Assembly (NCBI GenBank): GCA_030015575.1
Contig: JASDDO010000001.1
Location: forward strand, 143,053,988 to 143,117,987
Source of the DNA: Agapanthus africanus
Lineage: Eukaryota > Streptophyta > Magnoliopsida > Asparagales > Amaryllidaceae
Reading direction: 5' to 3'
DNA length: 64,000 nucleotides
Position numbers and translations under genes: made by a program. A model generated the notes under the pieces. That model worked only from the letters and a program-made list of their open reading frames with translations, did no database searches and was not told the DNA's origin. Positions 26,713 through 36,386 of the stretch are shown piece after piece (the first letter of the stretch is position 1; every line of letters starts with the position of its first letter).

Positions 26713-28166
26713 GTGGATTAGTTCAAATCCGTATTTTCTTAGATTTGGGTTTGGGGTTTAAGGATACATTAGTCTTATTTGAGACTAAGATCAACTTAAA
26801 CGTTTGTTAATGATACGTTGGTCTAATTTTTAGACTAAGATCAACTTAACATGATCGTTTAGATTCAACAAAAGAGCATTTGAGCTCTATTGTTTAGTTT
26901 AGAGAAATTGCGGTCCAAGGTTAAGGACATCATAGTCCATGGGCTTAAAGACCCAACGGTCCAAGGTTAAGGACATCATAGTCCATGGGCTTAAGGACCC
27001 CACAGTCCATAGTTTAAAGACATCATAGTCTATAAAGTTTAAGGACATCATAGTCCATGAGTTTAAGGACCCCATAGTCCATGGAATGTTTGGTTATCGA
27101 GACTCGTCACCTCTCTGAAGACGTTGAAGGATTACAATGACAAATATCAAAGGAGTGAAGAGATGTACCCTTGAACCAATGTTGGTTGGGAGATCTGTAG
27201 TCCAATTGGGAATAAGATCTGAGATTTATGAGCATATGGGCTCAATTAATCTGAATGATGTCAGTTAAAATGTTAAACATTTGACAATGCTGAGCATTGA
27301 TTTGAATTCTGACAATGTTTTTGTCTTTTACTGAATGTTGAGCATTCATCTTAGCTCTGAGCTTTATTCATAGAACAGTTTATGTTCTTTTAGCATACAC
27401 GTGAGGAGCACGTGGCGCGCTTGGCGCCAGTTAAAGAGCGCAGAGCGCTTCTGTTGGGTGGCGCACACGTGAAGTGCACGTGGTGCGCTCGGCGCTGAGC
27501 GCCAGTCCATAAGCGCAAAGCGCTATTTGTTAAGTGGTCCACACATGAGGAGCGCGTAGTGCCCTTGGCGCTGAGCGCCAGTCCATGAGCGCAAAGCGCT
27601 ATCTATTCAGTGGCGCACACGTGAGGAGCACGTGGTGCACTTGGCGCTTTGCGCCAGTCAAAGAGCGCAGAACCGCATCTGATCAATTTAATGATCTGAG
27701 AAATAAATTCTCGTTTAGAAGAGACTTTGTCTCAAGGTTCTAAGAACAAATTTCTTATTTTGTAGGAGATGTTTCAATCTCTTATTTTGGTGAAAGGTTT
27801 TGCCTTTATGGATCTGTGATCCTAAGAGAATTGAATTATTCTCCCCCTTCTTTTATAATGAGATGTTCATGATCTCTTTGTGTAAAAGATCTTAGTCTTA
27901 TAGATTTATGATCTGTGAGAAGAATTATATTCTTCTTATTATTTTATGATGAGATCTTTTGATCTCTTTGTGAAAGACCTTGGTCTTGTAGACCTATGAT
28001 CTTAAAGAAAGAAGTGAATTCTTCTTTTTATATGAGACAATTTCGTCTTTCTGTTCTTTTTACCTTGAAGAAAAGTTCTTCTTCTACCGAGAGCTTGGCT
28101 TTTCTTTCTGAGATTTCTCAAAGTGTGTGGGGGGTTTCTCTGTATGAGACTTGAAGTCTTGGGGCC

Positions 28167-28174
28167 TTTATATA
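28167..28174 (-). promoter_or_regulatory. TATA box of element A LTR
   Basis: TATATAAA on the - strand, about 680 bp inside the 5' LTR, at the position matching the B promoter. It would drive gag-pol transcription. Confidence 0.6.
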
Positions 28175-28851
28175 GAGCAAGCTGATTTGTTCAATTAGTT
28201 AAGGAGATGTTTTCTCCAATTGATTTGGGGATTTCCCCACCGTTGGATCTTTGATCCAAGAGCTTCTGATTTACAGAAGGCAATTTTCTTTTTAAAAAGA
28301 TTGGGAAATCTTTCCCCATACAGAATTTATTTTGTAATTTTGGTGATTTTTAATCACCTTTGGATCAGATTTACAGAGCACAATCTTTTTGTTTAGAAAG
28401 ATTTTGAGGAATCTCTCCTTAACAGAATTTTATTCTGGTTAATTGATTATCTATCATCTTTATTGGATCTTTGATCTGACGGTGGGGAGCTTTTAGTTCT
28501 AGTGCTAGCGCACCTGTGCTTTGCACATGGTGCGCTGCTTAGAGTGCAGCGTACGTAGCGTTAGCGCACACGTGTTTTGCACATGGTGCGCTGCTTAGAG
28601 TGCAGCGCTCCTTGCGCTAGCGCACACGAAAGCACGTGTGCGCTGCTTAGAGTGCAGCGCTCCTAGCGCTAGCGCACACGTGCTTTGCATGTGGTGTGCT
28701 GCTTAGAGTGCAGCGCTCCTAGCGCTAGCGCACACGTGCTTTTGCACATGGTGCGCTGCTCAGGGCGTAGCGCACTTGGCGCTGCTATGAAGCATTGCTT
28801 CATTTCAAAATTTGAAATTTGAACAGAGCTTTGCTTTGATTGGGGGAAACA

Positions 28852-31288
28852 CCTACCTCAGCCGACCTCGCCAGAGCCAGAGCCCACTGCCTCCAGCCGC
28901 CACCCAAGCTCGCTGCCGTCGCCGCTGCTGGTGCCGTGATGGGCCCTTACGCGACCTCTCACCGTCGTCGCTACCGGGCTTATCATCGTCGCGTTTGTCT
29001 GAGGCAAGTGAACCCCTCTCACTTGCTTTACATGCTAAATAAAATTATATCGAGTAAATGGATGATTTTAATTATAACATATTAACATATATGTCGTATC
29101 ATGATTTATTATAGAATATATAATAGCGACTACTTTGTATTAACTGTATTGGATGGAAAACACACATGGGTTTATTTATTGTTTAATCAACTAGATGAAA
29201 CCGATGTTCGATTGATATCAACCTAAGTGCTCGATGCGAAAACCTGTTTTAAAATGACGGAATTTATGACCAATAAGTCCCTTTACTGATAACGAATATC
29301 ACGTAGAAATTTGGGTTGAAAATATTGACGTTTACAATATGAAATGACATCTCCGATAACCGACACGAAATCTGGAATTTACTGCATACACCGCCATATT
29401 AAATTTATGGTAAATTGTACATAAATCGTATCGTGACATGCTTGGGCCCGTTACGAAGAAGACTGGATAATCTGTAAACCTCTAATAACTTTTACTAAAT
29501 ATTGTTTTGCTATGATGCTGAAAATTGAGAGGAAATACGACTTAGGACTGCAGTCCAGAGCAGTATTTTCCGACGACACCTGATTTTAGATGTATATACA
29601 TCCCTGTAAAAATCTGAGAAAATGCGGAGTCCTATATCATAGCGTAGATAATCAAGTTATCTAAATAATGGTGTTAGTTTCATTTAATTTAAATAACGTT
29701 TCCTATTTTAAAAGTATTTTAGAATGTCGACATATCCTGCAGTTTTCTGCAGTGACAGTTTGTACACATTGATATTAAACTGAACATATCTCCCAGCACG
29801 AAGAGGATATTATAGATCCGTATGATGTGTTGGAAACATAACTGTTAAACTTAAATATTATCCAACTGTAGAATTGCCTAATTATGCTCCCAACTAGGAG
29901 TAAAACGTGTTACGAAACGGACTTTCAGTTCAGAAATTGGATTTCCAGCAGTGAACACTTAAAATAAAATGTCCATAACTAGCGAATCTGAAACCCGATT
30001 GACGTAAAACCAATTTTGATGGACAGATAATTAAACATACCACTTACCTCTTTTATATTGTTTTGCTTAATACTGTACGTATGATTTATAGTAAATTTTG
30101 CAAGTAGTATGATACTAGCTAATATGTCTTATTCGTATTATAATTAATTGCATCTTCATCATATCATGTAGTGGTTATATCCTCATTGAGTAGTGGTCGT
30201 GAAACATTGATAACCTAGTGATCGTGTACATTACCCAGTGATAGATATTAGTGTTTTGATTGTGGCAAGTACGTTAGTATTAAAGCGTGATTGAATAAGT
30301 GAAGTGACACGTACTTGTACACAATCAGCGGACCCAGTTAATTTATTGCATTGTCGACGCCTATGGGGCATATGTAAGTGTAACTATAACTGGTATGGGA
30401 TGGTTATGGAAGCACTTATATTAGTGTCATAGGTAAGGCGTCAAACACAGTCCATTTATCTTGGATACCAGTCGAGACATGCTTGATGGAGATCCTGTCT
30501 CCAGCTCTCGCGTAGACTTGTCATGGACCGACTAGTATTTGGGTTTATGGTCGGTGTTTGATATAGGCCACGTGGTGTGAGGTAGTTTGAGTGTGAGTTC
30601 AACGGAATCTCGGGAGTCCCATTGCCGGCATATGCAGCGATTCTGGGAGTCATATGGGTGATATTACTGATTATTAGCGAGCGTTTCGGGCCCGTGTTCC
30701 CTTGCCCATGGGGCCCAACCTTTGGGTTGGGGATACTCCTGCATGGTTGACTCTCACACTTGGACTGACGATATGTTTAGCGACCCGGACAGTGAGACTT
30801 AGAGACTGATAGGGTTAGTGACATTGACATGCATGGCTTACTGATTTGATATGCCTACTTTACTGTTTACATGTACCGATTATTTCATGTCCGTCATCAT
30901 TCTATATTTACTGCTTCATGTTCATCATCATTGCACGTGTTTACTTTTGCATTTATATATATTGCTATTGTGTCTTTCTGACGACATGAGTATGCATGCT
31001 CAGAGCGAGAAGTGGACTTAGCTCGGATCAGCACCTGACGTACCTCGAGAATATTGCGGACATTTAGATCAGCGACGTCAACACTATCTTTCCTTTGACT
31101 CTATCGGGTTAGTTTTATATCTATTTTGATTTAGTGACTGCATTTCTCATTACCTGTGCATTGATTACTAATTACCACGTAAAACTAGAAGCCAAAGTGT
31201 GACTACGGCAGGATATTTCCTTGACCGTAGGAGCATGGCTGGCCTTGTCACCGCTCGCATTCCGTATTTTGGGAAGCGGGGTGTGACA
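28852..31288 (-). mobile_element. LTR fragment, Del/Tekay-like, inverted relative of 1-1850
   Basis: On the - strand it starts TGTCACACCCC at 31288. It is cut at 28851 by element A. The first five bases after it on the + strand, ATATG, match the insertion point in the family C LTR (compare GGCTATATG at about 35754), so it was inserted into a C-type LTR. About 29040-31000 is an inverted copy, about 80-85 percent by eye, of 1-1850. I see no gene in it. Confidence 0.7.
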
Positions 31289-32242
31289 ATATGTAAAGTG
31301 TGTAGCCTATAAAGGCAAAGATGATGAAAATATCTAACAACTTTTTTCTATCTCTCAAAAAATTAGGGTCTGTGCTCCTTCTCCTTCCTCAAGGTTCTAA
31401 AACCTTCTTCCCCTTTTTGAATTAAATCAAGAGTTTAACTCTTCCTTTTCTAAAAATAAATAGTTTTCATCATCAAACCCTTGAAGGGGAACTCGGATCT
31501 TCCATCAGATCTCAAAAAGGGGAGATTTTGAATCTCACCCCCCTTTTCCTCCAAGATCCGGCCAACAAAGAAGAGGAAGAAGTAGACCCATCTCCGAAAA
31601 TCCCACTTTGGAAAAGATCCAAGGCTCAAGAGAAGATCCAAGGCTTAAGAGAGAAGAACCTCTGAACATTTTTGGGGAGTTCAATTCCAAGACCCAAATC
31701 CTCAAAGGAGTTTAACTCCTAATCCATATCCTTTAGGAGTTTAACTCAAAATCTAAATCTTTTGGAGTTTAACTCCACTCAAAATCCACTTTTGGAGTTT
31801 AACTCCTATTTCCAGGGGTAAAAACCCCTTCTTTTCACCGTCGCCCAAGCGCCCAGTGCCCACGTGTCGGGCACGTAAGACGCTCGCACCCAGCGCCCGC
31901 ATGTTAGTCACGTGAGGCGCTGGCACCAACACGTCCTCTGGACTTTATTCTTCCCGTTAGCGGGACCCCCGTAAAAACTCTGCGGGCCCCCCGATATATC
32001 CAAAACCCCTTCAAAACACAACACTGCACATTGAGTTCGCATGACCTGTTTTACCCGTTAATCGGAGGTTCTCTCGCTCCAAAGGCGAGGGGTAATTAAT
32101 GGCAGCTTAGTTCACGGCCGCCGGAGATTCGGATCCCCACAATCAATAAACCCCAGCCTACCATAGGCAGGGGGAATCTGTAATGCGCCTGACAAGCACG
32201 CGCATGTTCCCATCTCAATGAGGTGACGACAAAGACCCTACA
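31289..32242 (+). repeat. Family C LTR fragment (3' part)
   Basis: Matches 35755-36290 and 62480-62815 of the element C LTR and ends in the same CCCTACA. No primer-binding site follows. It contains four copies of a hairpin with arms GGAGTT/AACTCC and others such as AGATCT/AGATCT and GAGATT/AATCTC. It abuts the truncated coiled-coil gene of element E. Confidence 0.8.
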
Positions 32243-32259
32243 TCGCCCTCGTCGTCAAC

Positions 32260-32736
32260 ATGGAGGACGAAGAAATTGGCCCGGCGATGCAGATCGCCGG
32301 CGAGTTTTCCTCGCGGGAGGAGGGGTTGAGCCGGGAGCTGCGCGAGGCGAAGGAGAGGATCGCCGCCCTCGAAGACCGGGCGGCGGCCGAGGATCGGGTG
32401 AACTCCAACTGCCGGGAGACCATCCGGGTTATGATGGAGTCCAACAAGGCCATTGAAGCTAAGTTGGAGGATGCCAGGGTGCTCGCCACCACCCTGAAGA
32501 AGATACGGGACACCCTCAAGAGGGAGAACGAGGCGATGAAGGAAGAGATGAGGCGCTCCGATCTCCGGGCTGCGAAGGTGGTGGAGAACTATAGGACGTT
32601 GGATCAATTCTATGCCGACCTCGCCGAAGCCTCGGCCCTTGTCTGGCATGATGCCATCGACGCCGTCAAGGCGCTGATGCCAGAGTTTCCCGACACTAAG
32701 CTCCGGCTCGAGTACCCCTTCGAGGGTGATGCGTAG
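32260..32736 (+). pseudogene. Coiled-coil gene of element E, truncated
   Basis: The frame is open through the left junction, so the start is missing and the ATG at 32260 is probably internal. It encodes about 158 residues. Residues 20-125 are a long heptad-rich coiled coil (LSRELREAKERIAALEDRAA and onward), followed by a short helical domain (LVWHDAIDAVKALMPEFPD). The UAG at 32734 probably interrupts the gene, because another frame stays open to about 32917 (ending VLLIPEA). Its position, antisense to an integrase and ending in a coiled coil, matches exon 8 of the PMD genes and resembles the proteins annotated in plants as putative gypsy-type transposon proteins. Function unknown. A polyadenylation-like AATAAAA lies at about 33034. 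Confidence 0.6.
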
Positions 32737-33109
32737 GGGGATGCTGCCGGAAGCGTCGCCGGGGGGAGGCCCCTAGTGGGGGCGGCGGGGAGAAGGCGGT
32801 TACCCCGGCTCCCAGCGCCAAAGCTCCCGTGGTGAGCGCCGACCCTCAAGCAGCCACCCCGGCTATCAATGTGGTCGCGGAGCACGTCGAGGTCCTTCTC
32901 ATCCCCGAGGCTTGAGTCTCCCTGCCCTTTTTTTTGCATATTTTTTGTTTTCGTCTTGGAATTTTGTAGGCCTTCGGGCAATTTTGTAAGGCTGAGGAGC
33001 CCAGAATACCTTTGTAAAGACTCCTGAGTTGTGAATAAAAGCCCATTTTCAGAAATTCGTGTTGCAATCTTTTCATTTTGTGGTAATGTCTCATTCTGCT
33101 CGCCTGATG

Positions 33110-34320
33110 AGCATTAGGTCAGCGGCCGGTCCTTTAGTTGGCGATTGCGCGTCGAGTTAAACCCAGTTGTCTGTCAAGTGTGCAAAGACCGGTGTAAGGT
33201 CGGCGTCTTTATGGCCCCAAAGTTGAGGTGGCGATCGCTCGATGAAGATACGTCAGGTTGGACCGGCGACCACCGCTTTTAAGATTGGTCGGCGTCGCCG
33301 AGGTTGCGGTCTGACCCTTAGCATAGATGGGCAATGTGAGTTACCCACTAAGGATGGACCGAGCAGGGTAGCTGCTCGGTTGCCTCTTGGCGAGGGCTTT
33401 GATCCTAAGCATAGATGGGTAAGAAGTTGCTCTCTAAAGATAGACCGAGTAGGGTAGCTGCTCGGTTACCTCTTGGCGTGGGCTTTGATCCTTGGCGTCG
33501 GCGGGTAGTGAACTACCAGCCATGGATGGACCGAACAGGGTAGCTGCTCGGTTGCCTCTTGGTTAGGGCTTTGATCCTTAGCGTAGATGGATAAGAAGTT
33601 ACCCGCTAAGGATAGACTGAGCATGGTAGCTGCTTGGTTGCCTCTTGGCGAGGGCTTTGATCCTTGGCGTCGGTGGGCAGTGAACTACCAACCATGGATG
33701 GACCGAGCAGGGTAGCTTCTCGGTTGCCTCTTGGTGAGGGCTTTGATCCTTAGCGTAGATGGGTAAGAAATTACCCGCTAAAGATAGACGGAGCAGGGTA
33801 GCTGCTCGGTTGCCTCTTGGCGAGGGCTTTGGTCCTTGGCGTCAGTGAGTAGTGAACTACCAGCCATGGATGGACCGAGCAGGGTAGCTGCTCGGTTGCT
33901 TGATGGCTTTGATCCTTAGCGTAGATGGGTAAGAAGTTACCCGCTAAGGATAGACTGAGCAGAGTAGCCACTCGGTTTCCTCTTGGCGAGGGCTTTGATC
34001 CTTGGCGTCGGTGGGTAGTGAACTACTAGCCATGGATGGACTAAGCATGGTAGCTGCTTGGTTGCCTCTTGGCGAGGGCTTTGATTCTTAGCGTAGATGG
34101 GTAAGAAGTTACCCGCTAAGGATAGACCGAGCAGGGTAGCTGCTCGGTTTCCTCTTGGCGAGATCTTTGATCCTTGGCGTCGGTGGGTAGTGAACTACCA
34201 GCCATGGAAGGACCGAGCAAGGTAGTTACTTGGTTTCCTCTTGGCGAGGGCTTTGATCTTTAGCGTAGATGGGCAAGAAGTTACCCGCTAAAGATAGATC
34301 GAGCAGGGTAGCTGCTCGGT
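33110..34320. repeat. Hairpin tandem array of element E
   Basis: About ten alternating units near 115-130 bp. Each has a hairpin with arms CCGAGCA and TGCTCGG around GGGTAGC (for example 33358-33379) and a second with arms GGTAA/TTACC or GGTAGT/ACTACC. Conserved linkers are GCCTCTTGGCGAGGGC and TTTGATCCTTAGCGTAGATG. The frames here reflect the repeat. Confidence 0.85.
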
Positions 34321-34566
34321 TTATCGAGGCTCTGCCCGACCTTCCGAGATGTTTGAATATCGGGGAGAGTGACCATCGCGGGCGGCACGTAGCAGAAATG
34401 CATAGGTAAGGCGAAGCGTTCTAAGATTTGCGACGCTCCGACTTCGATTCGCTGAGCAGTACGGGATATCCGCCAGGTGGCGGTATAGCATTGGAAGAAT
34501 CGAGCGAATCCTGGGATTCATGCCCATGCGCGCGTAAATCTGGACTCTTGGGGGCGCTGTGGAGGC

Positions 34567-34575
34567 TATAAAATA
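34567..34575 (+). promoter_or_regulatory. TATA box of the E-borne gene
   Basis: TATAAAATA 48 bp before the ATG at 34623. It suits a start of transcription near 34600 with a very short leader. It lies on the strand opposite to the element's own transcription. Confidence 0.65.
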
Positions 34576-34622
34576 GAGTGGGTGTGTTGCTCATTCCTAA
34601 CTTTGCATCCCGAAACATAAGA

Positions 34623-35174
34623 ATGGACGAATTGCCTTTCTCCATCCCCGATATCATTTCTTTCGAAGATGTATACTTGTACGACCAGCTGAGCTCTGAG
34701 GAGACGCTTCGGGCGGTGGTTCGGCGTGTGGAGGACCATTTCGGCCGCCTGCTTCCCCGGCGATCACCCCTGCTCCAGCTGCTGATGTACTCGATTTGGA
34801 AGGCGTCGCCGGGGCTGCACAACTCCTTGTCCGAGCAACTGAAGGACGAGGCGGTTGGTAAGCTGAGATCGCTATGCCGTTTCGGCCTGATCTCGAAGAG
34901 TCGGCGCGATCGCTCGGTAACCCTCATCCTCGAGTGTTACCAATCGAGGCATCTCGCCGACGGGTGCCCGGCTGGAGGGTCCTCCGGCCCGTCCGTGGCG
35001 TCGAGGGTTCGCGGGCAGCATCGGAGGCAGAGGTCCGAGGCGGCAAGGGCTCGGCTGGCGGCAATTTCTTCGGAGTACCACGAGCAATACTTCCTGCACC
35101 CCTTCCCCCGTTGTTGTAATTTTAACTTTTATGTAATGTTGAGGAGCCCGCAATACCTCTTGATAAATAAATAA
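34623..35174 (+). CDS. Unknown protein carried antisense in element E
   Basis: 183 residues beginning MDELPFSIPDIISFED. The start was chosen because it follows a TATA box at a normal distance. An upstream in-frame ATG at 34578 lies too close to the TATA box. It is acidic at the N-terminus, a helical middle follows (ETLRAVVRRVEDHFGRLLPR), then a basic, Gly/Ser/Arg-rich tail. No domain recognised. The 3' end (GAGGAGCCCGCAATACCTCT, about 35138) shares its untranslated motif with the coiled-coil gene (about 32995). AATAAATAAAG follows at about 35165. The final residues may be readthrough of a former intron or untranslated region. Confidence 0.5.
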   Translation: MDELPFSIPDIISFEDVYLYDQLSSEETLRAVVRRVEDHFGRLLPRRSPLLQLLMYSIWKASPGLHNSLSEQLKDEAVGKLRSLCRFGLISKSRRDRSVTLILECYQSRHLADGCPAGGSSGPSVASRVRGQHRRQRSEAARARLAAISSEYHEQYFLHPFPRCCNFNFYVMLRSPQYLLINK

Positions 35175-35376
35175 AGTTCTCCTTTTGCGAAGTTCTACTG
35201 TTTCTTCTTATCTTCTGGGTTCATTTGAGTATTTCAGCGAAACGGAATTCGTGAGCTATGAACTGAGGAAGAGTGAAACATACAGGGGAAGTTCCTTCTT
35301 TATATATATGAAAAAAAACTTAGCATAATTTACATCGCTTCGTAAAAGAAGAAACATGTATTCCTAGATATGTTTT

Positions 35377-35446
35377 TTAAAGGTACAACTTGAGCTTCTC
35401 GGCGTTGTAGGGCCGTGGAAATTTGCGACCCGGTGCATCTTGTAAG
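35377..35446 (-). pseudogene. Integrase C-terminal end of element E
   Basis: The - strand frame reads DAPGRKFPRPYNAEKLKLYL then stop, the standard end of Tat-lineage integrases (GR-x-x-PRP-x-NA-x-L). It is cut at 35446 by the element C LTR. It shows that an oppositely oriented gypsy element underlies 32243-35446. Confidence 0.75.
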
Positions 35447-36386
35447 TGTTGGGGTCGAAAATTGCACCCCGGTTGACCAAGTCAAAGTCAAGGTCAACCC
35501 CAAGCCAGGTGGACCCAAGCCCAGATCAAGTGGGCCCATGCCCAGGTCGAGTCCGAACATGAAGCGGCCGGCCCTCCTCCATGCCAAAATAAAAAGTCAT
35601 GTAATAAATAATTTTGATGTAATTTTTTTATGCATGAATGTAAGCAAAATGGACATAAAGCCAAATTTTTGTAAAGCCCATGGCTTATGTGCAAAAGAAA
35701 CGAGCACATGAGGCATGGGATGGGCAAAATGCCATTTTGTAAAGCTCAAGAGGCTATATGTAAAGTGTATAGCCTATAAAGGCAAAGATAATGAAAATAT
35801 CTCAAGATCTTTTTCTCTCTCTAAAAAATCAAGGTATGTGCCTCCTTCTCTTTCCTCAAGGTTCTAAACCTTCTTCTTTCTTTAGAATTAAATCAAGAGT
35901 TTTACTCTTCCTTTTTCAAAACTAAATAGTTTTTCACCACAAAACCCACAAAGGGGAGCTCAGATCTTCCATTAGATCTCAAAAAGGGAAGATTTTTAAA
36001 ATCTCACCCCTCTTGTTCTCCAAGATCCGGCCAACAAAGAGGAGGAAGAAGGAGACCCATCTCCGAAAATCCCACTTTGGAAAAGATCCAAGGCTCAAGA
36101 GAAGATCCCAGGCTTAAGAGAGAAGAACCTCTGAAGATTTTTAGGGAGTTCAACTTCAAGACCCAAATTCTCAAAGGAGTTTAACTCCTAATCCGGATCT
36201 TTTAGAGTTCAACTCCACTCAAAACCCTCTTTTGGAGTTTAATTCCTATTTCTGGGGGTAAAACCCCTTTCCTTTCGCTAGCGCCCACGTACCGGCCACG
36301 TGAGGCGCTAGCGTCCAAAGCGCTAGCGCTGGCGCCTGAGCGCCGGGCACGTGAGGCGCCCGCGCCCAAAGCGCCAGCGCTGGCGC
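35447..36386 (+). repeat. 5' LTR of element C, left part
   Basis: Starts TGTTGGGGTCG inside the E integrase. It is interrupted at 36387 by element B and resumes at about 62019. It contains mini-hairpins (AAGAGTT/AACTCTT type) and ends in a GCGC-rich array with GCGCTAGCGC and GCGCCAGCGC palindromes, the insertion target of B. Confidence 0.75.

Larger units (their letters stand above)
6351..28851 (-). mobile_element. Element A: Tat-type Ty3/gypsy, truncated
   Basis: Read on the - strand it runs from the 5' LTR (26345-28851) through a primer-binding-site-like sequence (26321-26344), gag, protease, reverse transcriptase, two RNases H, integrase (ending at 16959) and a spacer to an oppositely oriented PMD pseudogene. 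The 3' LTR and the 5' end of the PMD gene are absent at 6351. Every reading frame carries stops or shifts, so the copy is dead. It is clearly older than element B and from a related but distinct subfamily; its deduced proteins resemble those of B along the whole length. Confidence 0.85.
26345..28851 (-). repeat. 5' LTR of element A
   Basis: On the + strand it starts TGTTCCCC (next to the primer-binding site) and ends GGGAAACA, giving TG...CA ends and 2507 bp. It aligns with the B LTRs in the first 400 bp and at the far end. Contents include hairpin words with GGACATCATAGTCC (26905-27085), GCGC-rich repeats at 27400-27670, and about five copies of a unit near 58 bp with CACACGTGCTTTGCACATGG at 28505-28785. 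Many mini-hairpins fill 27660-28480. Confidence 0.85.
32243..35446 (-). mobile_element. Element E fragment, Tat-type Ty3/gypsy
   Basis: Identified by the integrase C-terminus on the - strand (35377-35446) and by + strand genes in the position that the PMD gene holds in A and B. It is cut on the left by a C-type LTR and on the right by the insertion of element C. The two + strand genes and a hairpin array lie between. Confidence 0.7.
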
